DNA from: Phoebastria nigripes
Lineage: Eukaryota; Chordata; Aves; Procellariiformes; Diomedeidae
Length of the DNA stretch: 64,000 nt
NCBI GenBank assembly: GCA_035582835.1
Contig: JAYKAV010003090.1
Coordinates: 1-64,000 of the forward strand
Direction: 5' to 3'
The position numbers and the translations under genes are program-made. Positions 15,109-26,760 of the stretch are shown here, piece after piece; positions within the stretch are counted from its first letter, which is position 1; every line of letters begins with the position of its first letter. The notes below the pieces were generated by a model, which had not been told where the DNA came from, ran no database searches, and saw only the letters and a list, made by a program, of their open reading frames with translations.

Positions 15109-16020
15109 TTATAGAATCCGGAATAGCTCAGGCTGGAAGGGACCCTTGGAGATAATCCAATTCCCCCTGCTCAAAGTGGGGTCAACTAGAACATGTTGCT
15201 TAGAGCTGTGTCCAGTTGGATTTTGAATATCTCCAGGGCTGGAGACTCCACAACCTCTCTGGGTAACCTGTTCCAGTATTCAACCACACCCACAGGTTTT
15301 TTTTTGTTTGTTTGTTTGTTTTTTTTAAAAAGTTCTTACGTTTCAATGGAATTTCCTGTGTTTCAATTTATGTTCAGTGCCTCTTGGTCCTGTTTCTGGA
15401 TACCACAGGCAACAATCTGCCTCAGTCTTTGCTCCCTGCTACCAGGTATTTATACACGTTAATAAGACTTCTTCCCTCCTTTCCCTCCTATTAGCTTTCT
15501 CTCCTCCAGGCTAAACAATCTCAACTCACTAAGCCTCTCCTTACCTGAAAGGTGCTCCAATCCTTTAATCGACTTAGTGTCCCTTTGGGCTGGACTTGCT
15601 CCAGTCTGCCCATGTCTCTCTTGTACTCGTGAGCCCGGAATTGGCCACGTTGCTAGCTCATGTCCAACTTGTCTGCCAGGATCTCCAGGTCCTCTTCTGC
15701 AAATCTGCTTTCCAGCCAGTTGACTTGCAGCCTGTACTGGTGCATGGGCTTATTCCTCCCCAGGTGCAGGACTTGACACTTCCCTCTGAACTTCATGTGG
15801 TTCCTGTTGACCCGTCCTGTCAACGGTTCTCTGAATGGCAGCACATCTATCTAGTGTATCAACCACTCCTCCTCATTTTGTATCATCTGCAAACTTGCTG
15901 ATGATGTATTCTGTCCCATTGTGTAGGGCATAAACGAAGAAGTTAAATAGCTGGCCCTAGTATCAACTCCTGAGTGTACCACTAGTGACTACTCTTGAGC
16001 TGGACTTTGCCCAGCAGTGG
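15109..16020 (-). mobile_element. CR1 LINE, 5'-truncated 3' end with RT remnants (antisense to SMAP1)
   Basis: The + strand begins ATAGAATCCGGAATAGCTCA and GGCTGGAAGGGACC, the reverse complement of a CR1 3' end, and continues through the usual blocks (CTCTCTGGGTAACCTGTTCC, CTCCAGGCTAAACAA) into the reverse-transcriptase C-terminal region. On the minus strand the segment around 15653-15844 reads in the CR1 style (VLHLGRNKPMHQYRLQVN). The two adjacent Asp codons of the RT catalytic motif C are preserved at 15882-15887. The 3' UTR is split by a T-rich and TTTG stretch at 15297-15327. The copy is frameshifted and surely dead. The boundary at 16020 is approximate. Confidence 0.88.
15297..15327. 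repeat. T-rich / (TTTG)n simple repeat inside a CR1 copy
   Basis: A run of T followed by four TTTG-type units and another T run interrupts the CR1 3' UTR between the blocks CACACCCACAGG and the region that continues as GTTCTTACG. It is probably expansion of a T-rich spot of the element rather than a separate insertion. Confidence 0.75.
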
Positions 16021-17514
16021 TTAAATGAATGAGTTAGAGAAGCCAGGGTGTAGATTTTCAGTATGCTGGCTGCATTCTTAGTAGCTCCCACGTGCAGATT
16101 CTTTTTTTCCCCACTTCCGTAAGTACTTTCATTTGAGCAGTAGTTCACACAGCTGGACTGCCTAGCTACAAGTTACTATGTCCACGTAAACAAAACTTCT
16201 GCCGAAGCCAAAATCTGCAGTGTCTGTGTTGCCAGTTTATGTGGATCATGAAAATGTAAATGATTCGATATGCAGCAGGGCAAGCCACTTAAGAGAAAAA
16301 AAAAGCTATTGTTCTGAAGTGTTGGGAAGCTTACACTGAAGACAGTTTTCCCTGGAACAAATATAGAAAACATCTGTTAGGTTGGATAGGGGAGATGGAG
16401 AGCACTCCAGTAAGAGGTTAAAAGCATCTGTTTTGTTTATCCTGTGTCAGCCTTTAATTAAGCCATGGTGACTCTGTAATATCTCAAGAGTTGGTTATCT
16501 AAAGGAGAAGCTAAATAATCTAAAAAAATGTGGGCAACAATAGGTATGGATGCTCTTGGTCAGAGTTGGAAAAAATATTTTGCACTCAAGTCTAATAGTA
16601 TTAAATATACCTGTATTTCCCAGAACATTGAGTAATTGCATCTCTGCTGATGTAAATTTTACAAACGTCTATAGCTCTGCACACATCCAGAACTACAGCT
16701 AGCTTTTGCACAAGCTTCACTGTATTCCTGTAACGAGATATGGGTGCTCTGAAGGGATGGAGGAGTGGTGAGCCTGTTCAGAATATTGATGGAAGAGCAG
16801 TACCAGCTTCTTTGAAAAGCCAGCTACTGCTGTGTTTTGTGAAACATGGGACACAACCTTTTTTATGTGGTGTCCAGCGGTTAGACCACTGAATGAGGGA
16901 GACATTTTAGTAACTTTAAAAAAAGCCTTGCCAGTTAGCCTAAAGAACTTCTGCAGAAATTCATAGTTAAGTGTTATTAATAGTACATTAGTATTCTTAC
17001 ACTCCTTTCAGTATTTTGAGAATAGGCCTCTTTAAAAAATAGTAAGCAATTGGTTGCATGTTTATATGCATCTAATAGCAGTCTGTAATTGCTACTGCTT
17101 TAAAATAAAATACTAATTTTAGCGTTGTCAACATTTGTTGGAGATGTACAGTAATAAAGTCAAAAGTCTGCTGAAATGAGAAAAACATATGTAGTAGCTG
17201 AACTTAAAACCTGAAAATGAGTGTAGAGTAGCCCTCTTCATTTAGGTTATTTCCCTGTATATTGTGTGCATATAAAATGGCCACTCGAGGGCACCTTTGT
17301 ATGCACCTTTGTATTTGGTTCAGCTGTTAACTTCATGAATATATTGACATGGTTTGATACTCATTCATTTGGCACTCATTTTTTAATTTCTTGAATCTTC
17401 TGAGCGATAGCACCCTAAATTTCATATTTAAATGGAAGATTAATACAGGTTTCTAAAGCTTTAACTCGAACCCTTTTTAATAAAAGGCTAAATATCAACA
17501 ATATCTGTGCATTA

Positions 17515-17772
17515 CATAGAATCATAGAATAGTTTGGATTGGAAGGGACCTTTTAAAAGTCATCTAGTCCAACCCCCCTGCAATCAGCAGGGACATCTTC
17601 AACTAGATCAGGTTGCTCAGAGCCCCGTCCAACCTGACCTTGAATGTTTCCAGGGATGGGGCATCTANCACCTCTCTGGGCAACCTGTTCCAGTGTTTCA
17701 CCACCCTCATTGTAAAAGATTTCTTCCCTTATATCTAGTCTGAATCTACCCTCTTTTAGTTTAAAACCATTA
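17515..17772 (-). mobile_element. CR1 LINE 3' end, short fragment (antisense)
   Basis: The + strand starts CATAGAATCATAGAATAG and continues TTTGGATTGGAAGGGACC, then CATCTAGTCCAACCCCCCTG, CTCTCTGGGCAACCTGTTCC and TTTAAAACCATTA. This is the classic reverse complement of a CR1 3' end with two ATTCTATG terminal repeats. About 260 bp remain, so only 3' UTR and no RT domain is present. One ambiguous base lies at 17668. It keeps the family blocks more cleanly than the copy at 15109, suggesting a younger insertion. Confidence 0.92.
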
Positions 17773-20700
17773 GATCAAGTGCAGGATTTTGGAGAAACTA
17801 CAAATAAAATTTGATGAAAACTTTATTTAGTAAATTGACCTTAATGACCATAAGTGTTTGTATGACTTATCTACCATCAGAAATATGTTAGTACAAACTG
17901 AACTAAAGTAAAATCATTCTTAGGTATTGTATGTTGTGTTCTTTAATAGCTTCATTTAGTGCTTCTTTAAGCTTACTTTTTTGACTTGAAATCGTAGTCT
18001 GCTGCATAGACTACATCAGAGCCATGGGGCCAAATATTGCTTGTATTCATGCTTTTATGTGAACTATTAACACAGCATATATTTGGGTAGTGCCACTACT
18101 AAGTAATAACTTAATAAATACTATAGAAGTTTTTAATGGACAAAATAGGGACAGGTAACACATTGCTGTGTAAGAGGGGCAGGGGACTGCAGTAATATTG
18201 TAAACCTGCAGATCCTTTCTTTTCTGATCTTACGGTTTTTGTGAACCAAAGAGTCTCTCTCAGAGCATAGGTGAAAATGAAATCTTACAGTGATACATTG
18301 CATGTGTATGTATTTTCTTGTGCAGCACTGAATGTACATGATGCTTTAAAGACAGTATTGAGTTTCATTATGCAGCATGTATTGTTGGTTGCAGGGGTTG
18401 CCATTGGTTTTGTCTGGTACTTTAAAGCACCAATAATCAAGGACATCTTAGTTGACAACTTTCCAGGGCGTAGTGCTAACACATGTTATCAGAGTAGATC
18501 AGTGTGTGCTGCTTTACTTGAATTCTGGAAGATGGCTGGAAATTTGCTTTTTGGATTTTGATGTAGAAATTTAAATGAATTTACAGATGTGGCCAAAAGT
18601 GGGGGCGGTTTTGGTCAGTTGTCTTTAGTGGTTATGATGACAAATCTTACTCGTAGTACCTACTTGCTCAAATGTCTTTTTCCATTGGATCTAAATTAAA
18701 CAAAGGTATTTTCTACCTTTCCTGCTGTCTACTCTACAAACTTCGTAATTGGTGTCACTATTGGCCAGTTTTTCTAGAAACTGATTCTTTAGCTTTTTTC
18801 TCTTTTTTTCCACTGGAATATAACAATTGGATTAAAACTGACAAATTAGAAAAGTGATAACAGAAGACAATTACTGCTGTGGAATAGTGTTTTTTTGCAA
18901 ACCAGATTTTTTTTTCTTTTTGCTACACTAAACAGTATTTTCAGGTACTCAGACTTGGACCCAAGCATGGAGTAGATCTTCCTTTACTGATGCTTCTGAG
19001 CAAGCTTGTAGAAACAAGTCATTATTAGTAAAGGCTGATAAATACCAAATAGAAAACCCATATGTTACTTTGATGGGGCATTACTTAGTGCTGCTTTTCA
19101 GTGATCTCAGTCTCCTAAAACACAGTTTTAAAATTATTATTAAAACCTTGGTTGCCAATCCCAAGTGGTGATCAGGGTTCTGCTATAAATATTTAAAGTG
19201 CATTTGTGGCTTTCAACTAATCAAAGGCGGTTTCACCAGTACTGAGTGCAGCACTTACACCGGGAGAGCTGGATGCATTTACCTGTCATGGGTGAGTGGG
19301 TTAGTCTAACCTCAATGCTCCAGCTAGTGGCCATGAATGTAGAAATAGGTCGCTGAGCAGATGCTTTCTCATTTGCCATTTGCTGGCAAGCTAATGAATC
19401 TCTCTTGACTACAAACGGGAACAACTCTATGAGCTCTATTTATCACTGCAGTAGTTTTAAAAACAAAGATTTACTGGAAATACAAGCCAGCAGCACACAA
19501 CTTGTCAACCACTGTTCCTTATCGGTGTTTCATCTGTTCAATAACTAATATCCCCGCTAGCTAATGGTATGTCTGCACTGCAAACAGGACGTAGAAGGTA
19601 TTAATATTAACTTTGAATGGTCTAACCTGGGTTTTGGCAGCGAAGTCATCAGAATAACGTCAAAGTTTTTTAGGGTTGACTTATGCTAATGAGAAGGATT
19701 ATTTGTTGAGGTTTTTGCTATACATTACATCTTTAAAGCGTGCTGCAGTTCGAAAATATGAACATACCACAACCTTTCAAAGTAAGAGTTGGGGGACAGT
19801 ATGAGGGAAAACAAAACCTGTGAGGTTTTATTGACATCTCAGAATATCAAGCAACTTCACTGGTTTGCTAAAATACGGGGTTAGTTTGGGTTAAAGATGA
19901 GCGTTTTCAAATCTCCTGAAAACCAAGCACTTGATGACTAAGGTGTTTGATTTCTCTTTGTGCTTGAAGAAGGTATTAGCATCTGTAATAATGACTTGGA
20001 TATTAGTGAAAATTCAGTCTTCTAACTGAAAAAATCCCAAGATAATAAAAGTGCAGTGTTGTTATAGTTTTTAGTTTTATTTGGTACTAGTTCTGGTATA
20101 TGGACATGACACAGTATGACACCTGCGCACAGACGAGGAGCAGAATAGTTGGCACTGCAGGGACTCGATTCTAGCTGGAGAGTGCTGCCTCTCACTAAGG
20201 CTTCTCTGTACTTGGCATGGACTATGCTGGATTGCTCTGAGGTCAGGAGGCAGCTGGTTCAGTGCCAGAAGGGAACCTTAACAGGGTTAACAGGTCAGCT
20301 GTACCTTAAGCATCAGTTTGTCCCAATGGCAAGTATTTTTCCAGGCTTCCCTGGTAGCCTGAACAGCTGTTGATACTCTGACTGCTTAACCACTCACCAT
20401 GATGGACTGCACCAGCCTCTCTTTTAATCCTGTTTTATGTTTAGCTTTATCCAGCCACTCAGTTTGACTTGATTGGATTTTTTCATTCAGATTTCCTTAT
20501 CTGGTGCAGCATGGTAGATAACAAATTTAACACGATGCACTGGTGATAAAGTTCTGTTCAGCAGCCCAAACTCAAGCTATTGCTTTCATTATATAAACTT
20601 AATCAGTTCTTTATACATTGTAATGTGTCTTCTCTTAAAGATTAGCTTCAGTCATATGCCTTTTGTACTCTTGCTTAGTTGAGTATTTGCATATGTGAAG

Positions 20701-21147
20701 TGTGCTTTCAAGTGCTGTTTCTTAGCCTGAAGTGAATGTAGTGCTGCTGTTTATCTTTAAACATTATGCTTGAGCATTTCTCAACTTGTACATCCTGTTC
20801 CATATCCCAGGCTAGACGGCAACTGCTTTTCACTCTGTCTCCTGCTTATAGCTTGCCTGACGCTTCTCCATTACTTGATTTGCAAAACTATAGTAATTGC
20901 TTTCAGGCCTTCATAGGATTACCTTATCCTAGGTTAGATAATGCCTTAATTTATGAAGATGATAAGCAGATTGGGAAGAACTATTATGGGAGGATGGAAA
21001 TGTGACACAAACATTTATAGTGCTGATTTCCCCCCAACCCCCAAATGAAATTCTGCTTACCTGGTTCTGTGTGGTGAGTAGCTGTTACCTGCTGTTCACC
21101 CGTGAGAGCCATCAAGCTTAAATTCTCTTAAAATCTGAAGCATATAA

Positions 21148-21227
21148 AAGAAAAAAAAAAGGGAGGAAAAAACAAAAAAACAAAAACACAACAAAAAAAA
21201 CCCAAAACAAAACAAAAAAAACCCCCA
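21148..21227. repeat. A-rich low-complexity tract
   Basis: A run of A with scattered C and G (AAAC, CAAAA and CCC patches) about 80 bp long. It creates a meaningless Phe- and Val-rich frame on the minus strand. No retroelement body is recognisable directly upstream on either strand. Confidence 0.8.
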
Positions 21228-22636
21228 CCAAACCAAAATCCCACTTCATCTTTAGAAACTTGAAAGTATACCTAGGATGTTCCATTATCACAATTTCACA
21301 CATTTGCATTTAATTGAAATCTTAGTAAGGAACATGGTGTTAGAGCTCATAGTTTAATATATGTAATTACCTAATGATTTTTCTGACATCTTCATTTGGT
21401 TACAATGTGGTGTAATTGGAATAAACAGGATCCCTGTGTTTCTATAGCAACCGAATGCTACAGTTTGAGAAACTGCTTCATTGCAGCAGATGTATCCATA
21501 AGTCTTCTAATAACCTGAGGATTTTAAAACAGTAAATTTAAAAATGAGGATTCTGTTTCATATTTCTGCAGGTAAAATTTGGTTTAAAAATTAAACCTTA
21601 TAAATATCTTTCCTGAAGCTCTATACCACCTTCCAGGATAAGCATAGTTTCTGAGTTTGTAAAAATACTGAATACATATATTCTATGAATATTCCAGCTA
21701 TATAAGCTATGGTACTGGGAGGATTTTCTGTAAGAAATATGGGGTATTTAGACATGAGGTAGGGTTTTTTTTGCAGCTTTCAGTTTGCTTTTAGTGCAAG
21801 CTGTTTTTTTTTTTTTCAAACTAAGTAAAAACATATCATCTAAATTGGTTATTTTGATCCAACATAATGACCTGCTCTGTAATAGCTTCATTTATTTTTA
21901 AATTTTCCTTGTAGATAGTAGAGGTGATACAAGACAGTGTAGAAGTGTAAGCTTTACAGCTTTGAAGATCTTCTACATGTTTGGTAAATGTAGTTCGGTT
22001 GTGTTTTTGTAGTAAGGGGAATAGAAAGATAATGTTTCCATTAAAGTAATCAACTATGCATAAAAAAATAGGATAGGAAGATGTATGAAAATGCATTTAG
22101 AGAAATCCTGTTTTCTTGAGCAAACTGCATCTGTTGCATATGTAACTTATACCTTTTGGATAATTCTGGAAGTCTAGTGGTGCTAATGGCAATTTTACAT
22201 ACTGATTCCTAGAAAAGAAGTATCACCTGTCTGGAAAGTCTGGCATCCTACTGCTAGGATGCGGCTTTATATTAACTCTAAGCTCTTTACTCATTTGAGT
22301 GCTCTTAGAGAAGAGTTAATTAGAACTTTAATTAATGTATAACTTTCAGAGTTATTTTGCATTCCTCTTAATAAAAATATTCTGTTACAGTGAACAAGAA
22401 CAAAGGTACTCTCTTCTCTCCCCCTCCTCTGGGACAGTGTGCCTTCATGCTTCAGGACATTAATATTTCAATAGTCACACTGGATAAAATTGAACAATGG
22501 ATGAAACCTAATTATTTTTCTTAGGCCTGTGATATGATCTTATCCAGGTTCATCTTCCTATATTCTATTCTAGTGAATTTCATTATAAGTCACTCATTCC
22601 TACCTGACAGATTTCCTCTAAAAATCATACTGATAA

Positions 22637-22665
22637 AAAAACAAACAAACAAACAAACAAAAAAA
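22637..22665. repeat. (AAAC)n microsatellite
   Basis: Five or so AAAC units flanked by A runs, about 170 bp upstream of the cassette-exon acceptor. It is followed by TTTTT and CCCCC patches and then the long pyrimidine tract of the acceptor. Confidence 0.8.
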
Positions 22666-22831
22666 CAACTTTGTCTCCTCTTTTTGTTTTTTCTATGTTG
22701 TATTTTTTTCCCCCACCCCCAAAATTATTGAAAAAAAAGAATGAAAATCGTCTCTTAGCTGTCTCTGCTCCCCCCGTTCCCAGCTTTTCTTGCTTATTTT
22801 CTTTCTCATTTCTTTCCTCTGTTTTGCACAG

Positions 22832-22906
22832 ATATCCTCTTCTGATGCTGCTCAGCCTTTGGCATCCTCTCCTCTGCAAGCTGCTGCTGAGAAGAGCAAA
22901 GCAGAG
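22832..22906 (+). CDS. SMAP1: SMAP1 alternative cassette exon (Ser/Ala-rich, 25 codons)
   Basis: Acceptor GTTTTGCACAG ends at 22831, preceded by an unusually long pyrimidine-rich tract. The donor is GCAGAG|GTATAT. The exon is 75 nt, phase 0 at both ends, translating ISSSDAAQPLASSP then LQAAAEKSKAE. This matches the segment present in the longer mammalian SMAP1 isoform (ISSSDA...LQAA..K..LE) and absent from the shorter one. Here it is 25 codons against 27 as I remember the human exon, consistent with two single-codon losses. It inserts between the ArfGAP domain and the Lys/Glu-rich linker. Alternative use is inferred from the known family isoforms and the symmetric phase; inclusion in this species is not shown by DNA alone. 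Confidence 0.9.
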
Positions 22907-23530
22907 GTATATTGTTTTCGGGTGTAACTCTTGTCAGGTCACTGCTTTGCACAAATGTTGACATTTCTATAGTGTAATTTCACAGAGTTAACTGGAGAAT
23001 TTGAATTGCTGGTAATACTTCAGGCATTTAAAATATTCTCTCCCCCTTGCTTCCTGGACTAGATAAATGAAAAGAACTGATACAATGGGACAAAGCACGT
23101 GCGTGATTGTTGCCTCTTAGTGTTTATACGTCAAAATTCTGGTTCTGCTCTGCTCTAGTGTCACAAAACTGTGGAAACACCATTTCATTCCCAGCTAATG
23201 GGTATGAGTGACATTGTCCTATCTCCTCAGGAAAACTTTTTGGTATCTTCTTTTATATTACTTGCTTGTTTCAGAATCTAAATTATCGGTACTGTTCCAG
23301 CCATTTAGTTCAATCTCCTTGGAGATAAATACAGAATTAATTCGGTGACACTTCTGTTAACTCATACTGGTTTTAATATCCCTCCTAGCTGGGATAATGT
23401 GTGTATGTGCTGACGTTACATTTACTGTTTACTGGCCTTTGAAAAACTTAACACACAAACAAGTAGTAGATGAGGCATTGTTTGTATGAACTTTCAGTAA
23501 ATGTCACAATTCGCAACAATAATGAAATAC

Positions 23531-23554
23531 TTTTTTTTTTTTTTTTTTTTTTTT
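23531..23554. repeat. poly(T) tract, 24 bases
   Basis: Uninterrupted T homopolymer in the intron, without a recognisable retroelement body beside it. Confidence 0.9.
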
Positions 23555-25523
23555 AAGAACGTGAATGCTCAATGCTAGGCTCTTTTGGATACTTCAGTCT
23601 AAATTGAGACTGTATACGGTATATGAAATAACTTACGATCTAAACATCATGTTTTTTTCTTCTAAATACAGAAAATGTGGACAGATGCTATAAATTATTT
23701 TAGTTCAGCTATATTTAAATATTAATTAAAATTCAAATGACAGCGTCATGGACTAGACCACAAGCCTTGGTGAATTTGACATGTATTTTAAATTGTACCA
23801 GGAATAGCAGCAGCCACTTAGAAAGAAACTTGCCTTTCCTTTCTTACCCGCCTCTCTTGATGCATTCGAATTTGAAGGTTCCTCTGTGTAACTAGTATGC
23901 CGTGTTGTTGGAAATGAATCTTGGGGAAAAAAAACCAAATAATTTTTGCTTAGAATTTAAGACCAGTATAAAGCCAATTTCATTTTATTATCTTCATAGT
24001 GCTTTTTGACTGCTTTTACAAGTAATGAAGCACTTGAGTTGAAGTTCTGGCATGAATACAGCATCTGAGAAATGTTTTTATTTAGTCTGAATTCATTTTT
24101 ATCTAATGGAGCTGAAGCAGAAAGCTTGCATATTGAAATTGTGAAGTGTGAAGATGAAGGAGTTATGGGTTTTCAAGTCCACAGTGAAAATGAAGTGAAT
24201 GAAAATAAAGTCACTGGGAATCGAGAGAGTTCCTGTAAGCTTTGTGAGGTGTGGAGGCAGAAACACTGGTGAACAGTTTAAGTCTTCATATTTTCACTGT
24301 GAAGCTGTCAGGGATTTGTTAAGGGCAATGAGAGGCATTTATTTATATTTGGTCACCTTTATGGAGTGTTTGCTATATGACACTTTCTGCAAGCCCTCCT
24401 CGTTCTCAAAGTCCTGAAGAATAAAAGTTTCCAGATACTTCTTCCTCTAGAAGCGAGGTTTCTCTAATAAAACATATTTTAAAAAAAATGTTTAAGTCAA
24501 ACTGGAAATCAGGACATCCTGAAGATGATCATGTGCAAAAACTTTAACTCTACTTTCACTTAAACATAGTCAGGTAAACTTAAGGTACTGTATTTGAAAA
24601 GTAAATGTACTGTTATGACGCTTCCAACAACCTTTCCCAGGAGGAGAAGAAACAAATCGCAGTTGTCTAAGGTGTAGAAAAGCTTCCACAGGAGAAGAGA
24701 TGAGGTTTATTTAAATTATTCAACTTGGGAAGGTTGGAGTGGGGACAGGGAGTGAAAGACTTTTGGAAAAGTTATTGCTCTGACAGTATATTTGTGTGCA
24801 GTACATGATTACGGTCACAGGGTTTTGAGAGTCTTTAGAATGCAGGTTGGTACTAGGATCGGTGACACAGTAATGAAGGAAAGGCTAAGCTTCGTTTGAA
24901 AGGCATGGCTATGCATTTGTAATCTTAGTTCAGTAAGCCTGCAAGTTGTAGGTTATTATGATGGCCTCAAAATAAAACACTGCTCTATACTTGCCCTAGT
25001 CACACAGACTTTTTCTTGAACACCTGGCACTGCCACAGGTGAGATACAGTGTTGGCTGGGCCTCTGGTTTGGACTACTATGCTTATTTTTGTGTTCCTAG
25101 TGTTCACTGAAATCTAAGTTGGTCTTTGTTTCTTTTCTTCAAAACAGACCTTCCAAATTCCCCTTTTCTGTAGTTTCGTGACTGTGGTCATTGCTTCCTG
25201 TTGCTTGAGTGACACCTACATTTAAGCAGGTGTTTGGTGTGATAGTCTCACTTTCCAGGACCTCAGTGTTCAGGTTAATGCCTGATGAAATAATTCACAG
25301 GGGTTAGCTGGGACTTGAGTAACCTCAATTGAGTAACCCCAATCCACCTGGTAAATATGGTGAAAGTTTTGAAAATTGATTATTTGAAGTTGTGAAGAAT
25401 GTGTTACTTGGGTCCCCCCATGCCCAGACCACCCCCCACCCCCTGAAAAACACTTCATCTTAGTGTTAGAACTATTTTAACCAAATGTTATGTTACACAG
25501 ATTTAAAAATTACATAGATTGGA

Positions 25524-25526
<3 letters not shown>

Positions 25527-25556
<30 letters not shown>
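25527..25556. repeat. poly(A) tract, 30 bases
   Basis: Uninterrupted A homopolymer. The sequence before it (about 25270-25526) is not a recognisable CR1, SINE or retrogene. Bird CR1 elements do not end in poly(A), so a tail from that family is not expected. Confidence 0.9.
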
Positions 25557-25559
<3 letters not shown>

Positions 25560-26408
25560 TTATTGATAGAAACCTGTAGCCTAGTAATTTGTTTCAGTTT
25601 TAATACTGGAGCTGGATGGACAGTTATCTAACCTCTCAAACTTCCTCCTAATATTGGGAAACTTGCTAAAAATAGCGTCTTGTGGAACAAAACTGTTTTG
25701 AAGCTTTGAACAAAGGGATCCAAGTCTAATGACTGAAAGAACATTTAGGAGCTACTGTCTCATCTCCTTTATTGCATATGGTAAACTCTTGTTCCATCCA
25801 TTTTAATGTTCAAGTATACTCACTAGTACTATACTGTAGTTGTACAAGGTAAATGCAGGCAGATTGCTAGGTCTAAAAATCACTACTAACACTGTCTCAA
25901 AGCAGTTGGCCTAAAAAGTCTGTATCTTCTGTACGTTATGATGCCTTAAGGAATATTTTATGCTTTTCTTCAGTCAGACTGGGTCTGTAATATTGCCCCA
26001 TTTATTCATTCAAAACTAAAATGAAAAAACTTCTGTAATGTCATTATAATGCGTTCAAAGTAAAGGGATCTCTTATGTTTTCTCTTTCTGGAACAACTTA
26101 ATGTGTTACGACTCAGTGGGTCTGTCCTGTGGCCCATGTCAACTTTTTACATTCAGGAGTATTTTTTTAAGACTACTAGATTAGCTTTTAAAAATTAGTA
26201 ACTGTCTGCAGAAAGCTGCATGCAAATTACCTTACTATAGTTCCTTGGTCAAAGAGACTGGCATCTGTCCTAACGGCAGAGGTTATCAGAGTTAATGGAG
26301 TACTTGTAGATGTTTTTTTCTTTTCAGATCTGCTTAGCTTAGGAGAAGCAACACTGGTTCTTTTTTCCTTCTGCTTATAAGAAGAAATGCAGATGAGCAG
26401 GTGAAATA

Positions 26409-26508
26409 GTGAATTTCTTGAATTCTCAAAGTTACAGTATTTTTAGTAGTACTATATTTGTGAATTTCTTGAATTCTCAGAGTTACAATATTTTTAGTAG
26501 TACCATTT
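26409..26508. repeat. Two-copy tandem duplication, period 51 bp
   Basis: GTGAATTTCTTGAATTCTCA starts at 26409 and again at 26460. Both copies continue AGTTACA then TATTTTTAGTAGTAC with only a few single-base differences before similarity fades near 26508. The repeat lies about 170 bp upstream of the SMAP1 exon at 26680. It also gives the matching KNTVTLRIQEIHY-like repeats in an antisense frame, which is a by-product and not a gene. Confidence 0.92.
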
Positions 26509-26679
26509 GAGCAAAATGAGTCACTTCTGGAAGCAGAGCAGACAGAAGCATAAACTCTGAATTGAAAGGGAGTAACTGAAGATCTCTGTTTATATTCTAT
26601 ATGACTGTGGACGTTCAATATATTTGCAAATGCATTGTTATTGAGTACAGGCAAAATGCCTCTTTTTTTTTTTTTGCAG

Positions 26680-26760
26680 AAGGAAAAGGAAAAAAAGAAA
26701 GAAGAGAAGAAGAGAGAGAGAGAATCAGAAAAACCATCAAAACAATTAGCAGTTGAAAAG
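26680..26760 (+). CDS. SMAP1: SMAP1 exon: Lys/Glu-rich linker
   Basis: Acceptor is a T15 tract plus GCAG ending at 26679; donor is GAAAAG|GTAAGA. The exon is 81 nt, 27 codons, phase 0 at both ends. It starts KEKEKKKEEKKRERE and ends SEKPSKQLAVEK. The coding strand is almost pure purine for its first 45 bases. This corresponds to the charged helical linker of SMAP1 (mammalian KEKEKKKEEKKREKEPEKP), placed between the ArfGAP domain and the clathrin-binding part. It is a probable coiled or single-helix spacer; no enzymatic motif is present. Confidence 0.95.

Larger units (their letters stand above)
6332..22831 (+). other. SMAP1: SMAP1 intron, 16.5 kb
   Basis: Large intron before the cassette exon. 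Recognised content: antisense CR1 copies at about 15109-16020 and 17515-17772, an A-rich tract near 21148-21227, and AAAC repeats near 22637-22665. A comparatively GC-rich patch at roughly 7850-8300 stands out from the AT-rich surroundings but matches nothing I know. Ambiguous bases are at 9085 and 17668. The many 60-100-residue frames have no family signatures. From about 22750 the sequence is strongly pyrimidine-rich, leading into the acceptor GTTTTGCACAG at 22821-22831. Confidence 0.75.
22907..26679 (+). other. SMAP1: SMAP1 intron
   Basis: A 3.8-kb intron between the cassette and the basic exon. It holds a T24 run at 23531-23554, an A30 run at 25527-25556 and a two-copy 51-bp tandem duplication at 26409-26508. 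No gene or transposable element is recognised. It ends in a T15 tract followed by GCAG, a strong acceptor. Confidence 0.75.

Noticed and set aside
18271..18561. 96-codon + frame with a hydrophobic segment (VLLVAGVAIGFVWYF)
   Set aside because: Looks like a membrane helix, but no splice-site or homology support and an equally long antisense frame overlaps it. Likely chance.
26334..26654. Frame with internally repeated peptide (TVTLRIQEIH twice)
   Set aside because: The peptide repeat is explained by the 51-bp tandem DNA duplication, since 51 is divisible by three.
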